Position numbers and translations under genes: made by a program. The notes under the pieces are model-generated. The model did not search any database, was not told where the DNA came from, and saw only the letters and a program-made list of their open reading frames with translations. Source: Exobasidium rhododendri (taxonomy: Eukaryota; Basidiomycota; Exobasidiomycetes; Exobasidiales; Exobasidiaceae). From it: 64,000 nucleotides of DNA. The stretch is taken from assembly GCA_026210745.1 (NCBI GenBank), contig CP110631.1:3534001-3598000 (forward strand). The letters are read 5' to 3'. Below are positions 53,650 to 64,000 of the stretch, one piece after another (position 1 is the first letter of the stretch; every line of letters starts with the position of its first letter).

Positions 53650-55975
53650 TACTTTGTACTCGGAAGGCGTTCCCTCTCTTGGCCAGCTTCCGTGTGGCCA
53701 TCACCGTACTCGGAGCGCCAGAGGGAGGAGCAGACGGAGTAGTAGTTGCGGTGACGGCAGCAGTAGAACTTGACGACGCCACCTTCTTTGGACTCGTTTC
53801 CTTCTGACCGTCATTATTGATGCGTCTGGCAGTCACTGCGATCCGGATCTGATTCCCAGCATTCTCTTGTTCCTCCACTACTGGCTGCACTGCATGTTCT
53901 ATCATCTCCTGCAGTCCTCTGCCATGCTGTATTGCTACACATCCATGACGAAGCGGTATCGTCAAGAGTAATCGATTAGCCGACTTGATAGCAATTGCTT
54001 CTTTTCTCTCGCTGTCCCCCTGAATCTTAGGTCGAGTATCGTTGTGCACATTGCCCACGCAAAATCCTTTCTCTTCAACCAAATCTTCGTGCAAGACCAC
54101 CTCTGTACTTTTGCTCCCTCTCCGGTAGTCTACGGCATACTTTTCCTTCAACCGAAACATCATCTTGGCCTCCCTGCCCAACGACAAGGAAGCGATGACC
54201 GTTCCAAGTCCTGGCTCGCCATCATCATGAAAGTTCATCTTCTGATTCTCTACGTATTTCACCGGGTACAATTCATTAAAATCGAGTTCATTCTGCTCCT
54301 CTTGAATCACCTTTCTCGTCCTTTCCTTTATGTGCTCCATCGCTTTGTGCGCAGAGGATGGTGCATCATTCAAGGACGTTGTGCTCATCTTGACTGTGTG
54401 CTTGTACTCTACTCCGTAATTGCAGGTGAATTGTTGACTAAGAAGATCGCCTTTCACTGCTCCACATATGAGCGGATGTCGACGGAAGGGAACAGCAGTA
54501 GCCTCGCTGCCTTTGCTACTGCTCTGTGTGTCGTCGCTCTCTCCAGCTCCTTCCCCTGAGCTTTTCTGCATTTCCAAAAAGATGGAATCGGCAACTAGAT
54601 CGTTGGCACTCATCGATTGGATCACATGCACCGATCCCCCTCCTAGCTCCTCAGGAAAGAGGTAAGAGCCCACTTCTAGATCGTCTTGTGGCCACCGCTT
54701 GTACTCTGACTTGATGCGAGAAGCTGCATTGATCTTACTGTCTTCCATCCTTGATGTAGTGGCGGTCAGCATGGCCACATGCTTGCGAACGCTTGCTGTA
54801 CAAGGCTTGATGAGCCCACAATGCGCACACCTCCAGTGATCGGCATACTGTCGACAGCTCAATCGTCCACACATGCAATGAAACCCGCGAAGAGCATCCC
54901 CTTGCTCGGTATCCAGTAAATCAGCTCTCGAGACGTGTGGCTCCAGAGAAAAGGGAAGCCCTCCATGTTGAAAGTGCAAGGGCTCTGGTCGACTTTCCAA
55001 AAAGTAGCTCGACAGAGTGAGGTCGTCCTCCTTTGGCACACTTCCGCGCATATTCCAGAAGGAGGTACATGCAGGGTATACGCACATCCAGCCTCTCGTG
55101 AAGACGACTGGTGAAATTTGACCGCAACTGGGGCAGTCGAATCCTTGACCAGTATGATCTGCGATTGGTATGCTCGAACATTTCTCTGGCTTTTGCAAGT
55201 ACCTGGATGATGACCAGACACTAGAAGGAGTTGTCATCCTCTTTCGCTTCTTGCCGTGCCTCCCTCGTAGATTGAGGGATCTAATTGGGTGATCAGAGGG
55301 ATGCCAGCACTTCTTGCCTTCGTCGTGCAACCACCACGGTGAGCCTTGGCTCTCGATGTATTGAAATCGAAATTTCCACCGAATCCAACCGCGATGATTG
55401 CCGTCGCTAGAAGGGGCTTCTCGTTCGCACCATGAGTCGGTGATCCAGTACCACCCCAAGACGGCAAAGGCGCAAGGGAGTTCAAAGTGGCTCAACTTGT
55501 AGTCTTTCGACAGGAGCAGAACTACTGGCGTCTGGTGTCGAAGTGAATGTAGCAAAGAAGCAACTTTCAGATCATTCATACTTTGATCAGCGACGAGCTG
55601 CACCTGCCTCGTCCTTTTCGTATCTCCATTGCTTGCACCCTTTTTCTTCTTGCTCTGTCTGCAATTGTCATCAGAGCTGTCTACTGGAGCGCTGCTTCCT
55701 CCGCCATGGGATATGATGACTCTGCCCTTATTGTGCCATACATCTCGACACGAATCAAAGCCTGCCAAAAGATAGCCATAAGGCGTGAAATCTCTCAAAG
55801 CTGGATACGCCGTCTTCTTTAGCCCAGTCGAAGGGGTTAAAGCTGAAGTAGCATAACAGCCTGAATGATACGATCGATAATATGGCAACGTTTCGCATAC
55901 TTCTTGCCTACTTTCTGCCCAGGCGTATGGAGCGCCCTCTGGACCAGAGAGCCTACTCTTTGATTCTGCTGCCAT
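53609..55975 (-). CDS. AlkB-fold 2OG-Fe(II) dioxygenase with N-terminal cysteine clusters
   Basis: Single exon, 788 residues. The C-terminal part carries an AlkB-type core: iron ligands in NFHDDGE (His583, Asp585), then VIASLSLG, then LRHGCVAIQHGRGLQEMIEH with the distal His, and NQIRIAVTARR in the position of the 2-oxoglutarate-binding RxxxxxR. This core is the one that removes alkyl groups from DNA or RNA bases or acts on proteins. Ahead of it are two cysteine clusters, FDCPSCGQISPVVFTRGWMC...C and FHCMCGRLSCRQYADHWRCAHC, likely zinc-binding and perhaps nucleic acid-binding. The N-terminal 200 residues are unassigned. The tail is Ser/Thr/Ala-rich and ends in a basic KLAKRGNAFRVQS. It is convergent with and overlaps the F-box-like gene. 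The enzyme fold is well supported; the substrate is unknown. Confidence 0.8.
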   Translation of the reverse strand: MAAESKSRLSGPEGAPYAWAESRQEVCETLPYYRSYHSGCYATSALTPSTGLKKTAYPALRDFTPYGYLLAGFDSCRDVWHNKGRVIISHGGGSSAPVDSSDDNCRQSKKKKGASNGDTKRTRQVQLVADQSMNDLKVASLLHSLRHQTPVVLLLSKDYKLSHFELPCAFAVLGWYWITDSWCEREAPSSDGNHRGWIRWKFRFQYIESQGSPWWLHDEGKKCWHPSDHPIRSLNLRGRHGKKRKRMTTPSSVWSSSRYLQKPEKCSSIPIADHTGQGFDCPSCGQISPVVFTRGWMCVYPACTSFWNMRGSVPKEDDLTLSSYFLESRPEPLHFQHGGLPFSLEPHVSRADLLDTEQGDALRGFHCMCGRLSCRQYADHWRCAHCGLIKPCTASVRKHVAMLTATTSRMEDSKINAASRIKSEYKRWPQDDLEVGSYLFPEELGGGSVHVIQSMSANDLVADSIFLEMQKSSGEGAGESDDTQSSSKGSEATAVPFRRHPLICGAVKGDLLSQQFTCNYGVEYKHTVKMSTTSLNDAPSSAHKAMEHIKERTRKVIQEEQNELDFNELYPVKYVENQKMNFHDDGEPGLGTVIASLSLGREAKMMFRLKEKYAVDYRRGSKSTEVVLHEDLVEEKGFCVGNVHNDTRPKIQGDSERKEAIAIKSANRLLLTIPLRHGCVAIQHGRGLQEMIEHAVQPVVEEQENAGNQIRIAVTARRINNDGQKETSPKKVASSSSTAAVTATTTPSAPPSGAPSTVMATRKLAKRGNAFRVQSIMKLPGGVGWTTN

Positions 55976-56045
55976 GGCCGCTCCCTCAAGCTCTGCTCTG
56001 GCCGGTGGCAGTAAAGAATGGGAGAGTAGCAAATCTTCTATACAA

Positions 56046-56051
56046 ACGCGT
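56046..56051. promoter_or_regulatory. MCB-like box (ACGCGT) upstream of the AlkB-like gene
   Basis: A perfect ACGCGT 70 bases before the start of the AlkB-like gene, the same distance as in NDC80. It is compatible with G1/S or damage-linked control by an MBF-type factor. The evidence is position only. Confidence 0.3.
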
Positions 56052-56177
56052 CTCGATCAAGCATTAAACGTATACACAATCGGCAACCGCTATACACTGT
56101 ACTGTACACAACAAAAAAACGCCCTACAACATTGTACTTCTGTCACTCTACTACAGCGAAACTCTAGTTGTGATCAA

Positions 56178-58104
56178 TTACTTGCGCATGACTCTGGGAG
56201 AAATGAATGGTGACGGCCTCTTGTGCCGAAAGAGAAAGTCCATGAGGAACGCCAAAGTCTGCAGACTTCGAACGGCGAATCGAGAGACCAGATATCGAAC
56301 GAGGTGAAAGGGCAGCGCAAGCAAGCGATGGACACTGCCGTGATGGATAGACCCTTGAGGTGACGGCGTAGCACCCAAGCCAAGCAATGACCCTATCCTG
56401 GTGGAAAGACTCCAAGACCTCCAAGCTTCACCATCAGAAAGGCCTCGATAGTCAAAGTCGTAATAGTGAGGAAATCTAGATCGAAAAGCTACGGTAGTTT
56501 GGAAGCTCGGATTGACTGCGGTAACTCTACCACTCTCGTCGGTGTACCACGACCCACAACCTGTGGAGAAGATGAGCCCTTTCATTGCGTCTTGAATGAG
56601 GATTTGCTCTGCATCTTCTGCTTCTGGTCTTACGCGAATACTCTTCCCTCGACTTCGTTGAATCGGTGCAAGGGATTGATCACCAGTTAGGAAGATCGGT
56701 CGTAAAATTCGAGTCGCCATCTCAACCGCCCTTTCTATAGAGAACACGGCTGAGAAGTGACCAGTGACTGCATTTGGACCCCATATGATGAACATGTTTG
56801 GAAAGGAAGAGCACATCTCTGTTCGATAGGCTTGAGGTGCACCCTTTTCATGCTTCCAGTACTCTTCCAACTGTTGCCCTTTTTCATTTCGAATCTCCAT
56901 CTGACACGCATACTTGTCTGTTTGAAAGCCATTGGCAAGTATGATGATGTCTGCTTCTACCTTCCGCCCAGACTGTAGGATGACACCGTCCTTTACAATC
57001 TCCTTTGCTTGATCATTTGTCAGCTCGACATTGGGTCTTCCCAGGGCGACAATGTACCCGTCGTCGTAGATTCTTCGCTTACAGGACACTTCCAATTCGC
57101 CAGGCCGAGGAATGATCATGTCGTGATACTCTTTCGGTGCACATCTCCCGACGTAATCTCTAGAGACGGAAGCAAAACGCTCTCTCGCACCTTTCCCATC
57201 CGTGATAAAGGTCTGCAAAAAGTGAGACTCTAGGAGGGTGATGATGGCCAATCTTTCGAACTTGACAAATCCAGGCAAATTCCTCTCGAGAAACTCAAAC
57301 ACAGGCCCTTCGAGTGGGTTCTTGAGTTGGGGAACAATCCAGTGCTTCGAGCGTATTATCTGCGTCAATTGCTGTACTTCTTCCGCAATGTTGGGCACAA
57401 TCTGAGCTGCAGTACATCCATTTCCAACGAGCACTACCTTCTTATCCTTCATTGACACACTCCTATCCCATCGAGCACTATGGAAGATGGCACCCTGAAA
57501 AGCTTCCCTTCCCTCAATGTCACATTCTTTAGGCACACTCAACGCCCCCACGCAAGAGAAGAAAATTCGAGCGGTATGTCTGTGCACTTTGTCCGTCGCC
57601 AAATTTCTGACAAGCACGACCCAGTGGGCATTGTCTTCGTCATAAGTGGCTGACTGTACTGCATGTTTAAAGTGAGTACGTCTGTTCAGATCGAACTGAT
57701 CTGCGACATCACATAAGTAATTCTGAACGACCTTCTGAGGTGTAAAGAAGCTCGGCCAGTTGGCGCGTTGAGCAAAGGAGAGCGAATAAAGGCGTGCAGG
57801 TATATCGCACCCACCGCCCGGGAAGATGGAGGTGTTCCAAGTCCCGCCCCTTTTTTGAAATGTCAAGATGTATTGAAGGGGCAGAGGTGGTGGTAGAAAC
57901 GGTTCAATATGGCGTGGGAGGTCAGAAAGAAGAAATTATACCCCACTTTCCTCGTACTCACCAGGACGAATCCTTCTCAAAGATCTTGAAATTATTCAAC
58001 CCCAAGTCCATCTGCAGCCGACAAGCGCAAGCTATCCCACTGAATCCTGCTCCGACGATCAGAGCCTCCAGTTCGGTCTCCTCCTTCTCATTTAAAGTCG
58101 ACAT
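56178..58104 (-). CDS. Flavin monooxygenase, Baeyer-Villiger type
   Basis: Exons 58104-57962 and 57849-56178 (minus strand) give 604 residues. The first exon carries the FAD-binding fingerprint IVGAGFSGIACACRL. Splicing joins it to WGGTWNTSIFPGGGCDIPARLYS, the expected continuation. The Baeyer-Villiger fingerprint FxGxxxHxxxWD is present (FQGAIFHSARWD, about 165-176), then the NADPH-binding VVLVGNGCTAAQIVP. Such enzymes insert oxygen next to a carbonyl of ketones, lipids or secondary metabolites. The C-terminus adds a hydrophobic, amphipathic segment (HRLLALPFHLVRYLVSR...FLMDFLFRHKR) that could hold it to a membrane. No biosynthetic cluster surrounds it. Family firm; substrate unknown. Confidence 0.9.
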
Positions 58105-58829
58105 GCTGCGATGTAGAGCGAGTACAGAAGAGGAAACGGCAGTACATACAGCCGGTCATTCTACCGGAACGGCTTCTTAGTTTTTTAGCGTCCCTTTACC
58201 CTCGCGCGCTAAGACTAGCAATTTGTGTCTGAACTTAATGAAATAAGCCTCCGCGTCTCTTGACCCTTACGTAGCCAGCCACAAGCAAATGATACAGCCT
58301 TGGACGCACGGAGAGAGCTCGCCATCATTTGCACATAGGAACGTGAGGAGGACTTCTTCGTTTTGTCCTGCAATGCGATAAAGCTGTTTGTTTCCACCCT
58401 TCGCTCTGTGCCAGGCTCCCACATCATCCTTCCAGGGACTTTTAATCTCCCTTCTACGGATTTGAATCTTGACTTCATTCAACGTACATTCTACCCACGT
58501 GGCTCTGGCTAAATTTTTGGCGTGACGACATTTGTGCGTTCCTACCTAGAGCTGCAAACGTAGATGGGTGGTGAGGAAAAAGACTCTTCGTGATAGCTCC
58601 TGACACCCTTCATACCTCTTGGTTCCTCCGTTGCACCCTTTCTCTCCTTTTCTAGCGCATTGTCGACACTGTTAGGTAAAGGGGGGTTCCGTACGCTCAA
58701 TTTACAGAAGAAGACTAGCTGGTCTGGTCAAATCAGTAGGAAGGTAGACAGGAGTTTGCAACCTGCATAGATAAGACTGTGTGACCCTGTTGCAAATTCG
58801 AACATCACCGACAGAACTGTATAGGTACT
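58105..58829. promoter_or_regulatory. Divergent region monooxygenase / SLC35F6-like with CACGTG at 58496-58501
   Basis: About 725 bases. A CACGTG palindrome lies in the middle. Two overlapping minus-strand frames (58215-58478 and 58267-58482) are open but do not resemble known proteins, and both frames cannot be coding, so I did not call a gene. Confidence 0.4.
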
Positions 58830-60560
58830 ATGGTCTTTAAGAGTGCTATACCGCTGCTGGTGGCAGGCATGCTGGTCACTGGAATTTCCAACTCTCTCTT
58901 TACTAAATGGCAGGACATGCAATGCGTGGCTAGGTGTGATCAGGACGTCTCGAAGCACGTCGAATTCAGCCAACCAGTATGGCAGGTGAGTCGTGCTCTG
59001 ATGCATTCTCAGACCTGCCCACTCGATTCTCCGAAAGCTCAAGAATCGATTCCGCTTCTCTCTTCACACAGACTTCGCAAATGTTCTTGGGGGAGTGTGT
59101 GTGTCTAGTGCCCGTTTTCTTGAACTATGCATATAATCGCCTCGTTCGGAGGGCTCGAGAAATGAAGCTTCGAAAAAGTGGTGTCGGCTTGTACGCACCG
59201 ATAGGAACCGACTCGCCCAGAAACTCGACAGACACCGCGAGGCCAGGAAGAGCGTCGAGTGAACAGCAAGCCTTACTGCCGACTCTTCGTCGTAGTATGA
59301 GCGAAAGTCGGGGCCGAATGGATGCCGCTGTTGAAGAAGAAGGCGAGGAGATGACTACAGCAACAGCCGTTGTCTTCTTTGCTCCTGCGCTATGTGATAT
59401 ATGCGGTACAACCCTAGTGAGTAGTGAACATTGTTGAGCCACGTTATTGCAGCGTCTAATGGAAGCGCTCTACAGATGAACGTCGGCCTGCTTTTCACGC
59501 CGGTCAGTATCTACCAAATGACCAGAGGAGCATTGGTACTTTGGGTCGGAGTATTCAGTGTCATTTTTTTGCATAGGAAACTGTTCATGTTTCATTGGCT
59601 GTCACTCGTGACTGTCATGACTGGTGTTCTCATTGTTGGCTTGAGCGGCACCATCCTGAAAGAATCACCACCGGGCCTGCTTGCTTCTATTCCGCACACT
59701 CTAGGAATTTCGCCGGACGCTATTGCACCGGGCCACATAGGCAACGGCAGCACAGTATCGATCGCACTCAAGGGAGACGAGGAAGTGTCGGAGACTATTG
59801 AAGCGCTACTTGGAGTCCTTTTGATCCTATTTGCACAATTGTTCACTGCAGCGCAATTCGTCTTGGAGGAGAAGATCATGTCGAAGTATAGCGTCGAGCC
59901 GCTGATGGCAGTAGGATATGAAGGTTTCTTCGGCCTGGCGACTACTTTGACCGCACAAGTCTTGCTTCACTTCTTGTATGGAAAGACAAAGGATGGAAGG
60001 GGCGGTTACTTTGACATGACAACAGGTTGGACACAGATGATACACTCTCCAACAGTTTTATGGAGCAGTTTTGCCATTGCTCTTTCCATTGCCTTGTTCA
60101 ATTTCTTTGGTCTGAGCGTTACTAGAAACGTTTCAGCTACAGCAAGATCGACCATCGACACCTGCCGAACAATTGGAATCTGGATGGTAAGCTTGGCTCT
60201 CGGCTGGGAAGTGTTCAAGCCTCTAGCAGGAGGATTGCAAATCCTAGGCTTCATACTGTTATGCTATGGTACCTTGGTAAGTCAGCGTCGCAAAAGCAGG
60301 GTTAAGTGATAGGTGGTCACACGCTGATCCCGCCGTTTTCTCCCCCTTCCCTTCGTCAGATCTTCAATTCTGTTATAAAACCGCCCAAGTTCCTACGCCC
60401 CAAGAGACCAAAACATCTCAGGAGAGGAACCAGTCGTAGTCGCAGTCGTAGTCGACCAGGAATGCCAAGAAGTGCCACTTCACCAGCTGTTCGGCCGCAA
60501 CCAGCTCGTACTTCGAGTGAAGGGGGTAAAGCACTGCCTTCTCAATCGCATGAAGTGTAG
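58830..60560 (+). CDS. SLC35F6-like membrane transporter (drug/metabolite transporter superfamily)
   Basis: Exons 58830-58985, 59072-59416, 59476-60276 and 60360-60560 give 500 residues. About ten membrane helices are visible, with family-like motifs LFTKWQD in helix 1, FFAPALCDICGTTLMNVGL, IYQMTRGALVLWVGVFSVIFL, AAQFVLEEKIMSKYSVEPL and SATARSTIDTCRTIGIWMVS. These match the SLC35F6/C2orf18 group of nucleotide-sugar-transporter relatives; the animal protein is in lysosomes or mitochondria and its solute is not settled. The loop between helices 2 and 3 has a Ser/Arg-rich insert (about 75 residues). The last exon encodes a basic, SR-rich tail (RRGTSRSRSRSRPG). Substrate and membrane are inferred only at family level. 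Confidence 0.85.
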
Positions 60561-60728
60561 ACAAACTTGCTCTTTCTACTGCGTGAATAATAAAGAATCC
60601 ATTGCATAGATAGTTTTCCCTATGCTCCCAACTTCCCTTCCATTGTCGTCCCTTCACATCTCTCTTAGAAGCCTCGAAGCCTAAGCAGAAACACAAAGGT
60701 CATGTGTCTGGTAGCATATTGATAAAGC

Positions 60729-60747
60729 GTGTGTGTGTGTGTGTGTG
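60729..60747. repeat. GT dinucleotide microsatellite
   Basis: Nine GT units plus one base, between the converging ends of the transporter and cap methyltransferase genes. Confidence 0.8.
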
Positions 60748-60785
60748 ATGGTATGCATAAAGTACATATTGACGTTTGGACAGTG

Positions 60786-63700
60786 TCAGGGACGAGTCTT
60801 CTTCTCAAATGCAAAGGCGAGGTAGATGCCTGTTGCGGAAAATGGGGAAAAGCGCAAGATGAGCCAAGGGAACCAATCAACCATTCTTCCGACTCCCCTA
60901 CCCCCCTCCTCTCCTTCATCACGATGCCAAACTCACCAGTCGCCTCCCACAATTCTTCATTCATCGGAATTCCCTTCACGTTGCCGTCTGCGGTGATTCT
61001 CATCTTCCTGGTCAGGTCCCGGAATCGGTCCAATTGACCTTCTTCTCTCCAAATCTGTTCAAAAGATTTCTTAAAAATACATTCCAGTCCGTTTTGATGT
61101 GCTAACGAGATAAATTGATCCCAGTCCACCACGTATTCCGCCACATCGTCCACCGCATCCACCAAAGTAAAGTAGTACTTGTGACCAAAAGCAGGAAATT
61201 TGCCATTCTTGCTGGTTGTCGACGGATCAAATCGAACCTTGTAATACTGATTACCAAAACTCAAATCAGAGGAGGTGTTTCCAGAAGAGGAGCTGGACTC
61301 CAGCACGTCGGTCAACCTGGAACGTAATAAATCAGCATTTGGTATCGTGCCGACAAAGATGCCGCCGGGCTTCAGATACCGAGCAATGTTCTCCAGCATC
61401 AACTGCGCCTTCGACACACTTTCCCACCCATAGTGAAGGCAAAATTGAAGAGTGACGTTGTCAAACAGAGGATCCAATACTACCCGAGGTATGTTTTCCG
61501 CTAAGGGCACGCTGAAGCAGTCGAAGCTGAAGAATTTGGCTTGAAAGTGGCAGCGTCTATCGTTGTATCGACTCTCGGCTTGCTCTACAGATACAGAAGC
61601 AATGTCGCATAGTATGTACTCGCTGATCTGCCCCTTTTCCCACTTGTTCAAGTCTCCTCCTTTCCCGCCTCCTAGATCCAGCACTCGTCCATGTCTCTTC
61701 GCATACGTTCCGATGATGACGCTCTTCACCCAATTGTTAAAGTTTCGCAAGGGAAGGATCGGGCTTTGACGTCGAGCTCCTAGTCCTTGATCTTGTCTAG
61801 AGTTGTAGTGTAGGGCTACTAGCTTGGCATTGGAGTCTGCTGCTTCGCTCTTACGCTTCTTGTCGGCAGCGGACTCGACGGTCACTTTGGATACTACTCC
61901 TCTTTCACTCTGTTTATCAGGCGGACTGATCTGTCCCTCGAATTCGGAGACGATTTGATTCCATCCATCGTTTGTCATAGGATTCGACTCTTGCCACTTT
62001 GTACGGAGCGAGTTGCGGCATTGGAAGCGCATCTCGTCGACTTGTTTGCTCGTGACGGGCAAACGAATCGTCGTAGGAACGCTCACTCTCGTACTCGGTC
62101 TGTAAGCCGTCTTTGGTACTGTCGGCAGCGTAGACGGAGTCGTCGCTGCTGCCACAGGAGTCCCCTCTTCACTCTTCATCGAGGTAGTAAGAGAAGAATG
62201 AACAGCGGCGACAGGTGCGTTCACTTGAATATTTTCTTCCTCTTTTAAAGTCCCGCGGACAGACGGGTCCGAATTCACATTTGTGGCTTCTGTGGATTCT
62301 CTTGAAGCGACGGCACCACCAACTCCTTCTCCTCCCTCAATCTTCACAGGAACCGCTGCGTCCCCAGCAACAGGAGCTACCACCTTGGATATCGACTTGC
62401 TACCTTTGGGCCTGCCTCTCTTCCGAGCGATTGGTTCTGATGGCATTGTATCGGCCTGGCTCCTGTCTTCACTTGCTCCTCCCTGTCTGCCATCAAGGTA
62501 ATTCTCGTCTTCTAACGTAGAGGAGGAGCTGACCTCTTTCCGTTTCTTGCTAGGCGTTGCACTCTCCTCTGTCAAGTTCCGCCTGTCCATCGTAGGCGGT
62601 ATGTGGGATGACCAAACTCCTCGACCATGCTCGTGTTCTATCATTGAATCCACACTGCTAGACTGTGATAATCTAGAAGATGACTGATCTCTTTCAATCC
62701 ATGGCCTGGATGGGTGTGAAGAGACTGATGCCAGATGGTAGTCAGCCATTCGCTCTCCTTCTGCGCGATGATGCATTGCTGAAGGTGTCAAAGGCTGGGA
62801 CAGATAAGAGCCCGGGCTGGCGAGAGGATAGTGGGCTCCAGGCGTGGTAGGTACCTCCATTGGTGATTGAGGCTGATCAGCATGATATCTTGGGGTCATG
62901 GAGTGAGGAGATCTAGGAAGTCCATTAACTCCATTTCCTTGCGATTGACCATTCCCTTGTCCAGCATAAACATTCATCGTACTCCTCGGCGAAGGTTGAA
63001 AGACAGAACGACTTCTTTGGTCAAGCGATTCATATTCTCCCATCGCGAGTTGATGTGAAGGTATGCTGCTATGATGGAAGTCTGGAGAAGGGTGAATGCT
63101 GGGCAGTGAAGTCTTGTGGCGCAATCCTTCGGGAGATCGGAAAGGGACTTCAGGAACAGCAAAGAAGCTGCCGGGTTTAACGTTTACTGAATTCTGCCTT
63201 GAACGCAGTTCAGTATGTTGAGGCGAAGGTAGTGCAGAAGCACGCTGCAGAGGCGATTCATTGACGCCTTCTCGCTGAAAATACGAACCGCTTCCCGATC
63301 GACCATTCTTGGCACTCTCGTTGGTAGGACTGAGGATCGATAACCCTCCAGCAAAGGAAGGGCCTCTACTGCGCTGAGATTTCTCTATTGTATCTAAAGC
63401 CGGTATTTGCGAGTACCTTCCATCGTCGATACTTCTTGGGGGTTCAGAATTGAGCATGTTTAGCACAGAGGGCGATTGATGCGTCTTTTGCGATATAGAC
63501 ATGTGAATGTGGTTGCCGTGAGGATGTGTGTGAGACTCCGTTGATGATGATGTCGCTGAGACGGAGGAGGACTGTCGACGAAAATACATTTGAGACCCGT
63601 GGTACTCTGCATCTAATCGAGAGTCTCCATGTGTAGGTAAGTCTGCTACTTTCGCAGTTGGAGAGATGAGGGGCGATGAGAATGATGGTGGAAGCATTAC

Positions 63701-63988
63701 GTTGGATGTCGATGGTGAAGACGTGAAGCGGAATGTGCTGTTCACCCCATTGCCTTCATTCGTGCCGCTTCCAATGCCTGAACCAGAGGTCTCAACATGA
63801 TATCTATTTATCTCTGGTCGCTGCTGCTGCTGATGATATTGGTGATGAGAATGATCGTCACTATCGTTTAGTATATCGGCAATGGATGCAGATCTAGAAG
63901 GCTTCCTCTCCCTCTGTATCTGATCATCAGCATGACTTTCCTGCGGGCTGTAATTTAGGTGAGATTGACGCACATCATTCATTTCCAT
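60786..63988 (-). CDS. ABD1: mRNA cap guanine-N7 methyltransferase with a very long N-terminus
   Basis: Methylates the guanine cap of nascent mRNA using S-adenosylmethionine. Exons 63988-60937 and 60829-60786 (minus strand) give 1031 residues. The catalytic domain lies in the last 310 residues: HYNSRQDQGLGARRQSPIL, the cofactor site LDLGGGKGGDLNKW, FCLHYGWES, PGGIFVGTIPNADLL and FGHKYYFTL. The last exon adds GIYLAFAFEKKTRP, the usual end of the family; reading through the intron gives an unrelated 90-residue tail. The first 700 residues are Ser/Pro/His/Gln-rich and disordered and include KRGRPKGSK (523-531), an AT-hook-like motif. Yeast Abd1 is under half this length. The start at 63988 is the most upstream ATG in the window; a shorter start cannot be excluded. 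The enzyme is certain. Confidence 0.92.
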
Positions 63989-64000
63989 GTCCCTTTGATG

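Noticed and set aside
58215-58482. Two overlapping minus-strand frames between the monooxygenase and transporter genes
   Set aside because: They are mutually exclusive, have no recognisable domain and sit in a promoter region.
60848-60936. Read-through C-terminus of the cap methyltransferase
   Set aside because: The unspliced frame gives an unrelated tail with a His-Thr run, while splicing at GTGAGT restores the family ending AFAFEKK.

Overview
The window is a stretch of a nuclear fungal chromosome. The evidence is spliceosomal introns of about 44-150 bases with GT..AG ends, fungal families such as Wss1, Irc21, Aim34, Sip5, Rsr1, Hos2, Pfs2 and Yox1-type factors, and G+C that looks near one half. 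Many genes have no intron (the 4.7 kb lipase, FAS1, PER1, the FG-GAP protein) and others have one to five. Together with gene content this suggests an intron-poor basidiomycete, perhaps Ustilaginomycotina; that placement is inference. I see no transposon, CRISPR array, rRNA or tRNA gene. Twenty-eight protein genes can be modelled, plus one weak spliced small-ORF candidate. Exon coordinates are my own: reading frames were checked across every intron, and each total length is a multiple of three.

Layout. 0.4-9.4 kb: NDC80 (kinetochore), a WSS1-type DNA-protein crosslink protease, an Aim34-like mitochondrial SAP protein, Pfs2 (mRNA 3' end processing) and an Irc21-like cytochrome b5 protein. 9.6-18.5 kb: TIM10, UBP14, mitochondrial isoleucyl-tRNA synthetase and QRI7 (mitochondrial t6A synthesis); the last two overlap tail to tail. 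18.9-30.2 kb: a Yox1-like homeodomain factor, an arrestin-related adaptor and a very long lipase-3 protein. 30.5-38.1 kb: PER1 (GPI-anchor remodelling), a GPATCH8-like protein, SIP5 and CDC42. 38.9-47.7 kb: a DltE-like dehydrogenase, an aquaporin, a 93-residue orphan, an ITFG1/TIP-like FG-GAP protein, RSR1 and HOS2. 47.9-64 kb: a FAS1 membrane protein, an F-box-like protein, an AlkB-fold dioxygenase with cysteine clusters, a Baeyer-Villiger-type monooxygenase, an SLC35F6-like transporter and the mRNA cap methyltransferase with a very long N-terminus.

The genes are mostly housekeeping and do not form an operon or biosynthetic cluster. Functional links that can be argued are RSR1 with CDC42 (bud-site and polarity GTPases), ISM1 with QRI7 (charging and modification of mitochondrial tRNA-Ile), Pfs2 with the cap methyltransferase (mRNA ends), and NDC80, WSS1 and the AlkB-like gene (each has an ACGCGT box close upstream). 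The most unusual items are the two convergent coding overlaps, a 41-unit AG microsatellite that seems to serve as the polypyrimidine tract of an aquaporin intron, the cysteine-rich AlkB-like protein, an AT-hook motif in the cap methyltransferase, and CACGTG palindromes in about half of the divergent promoters.
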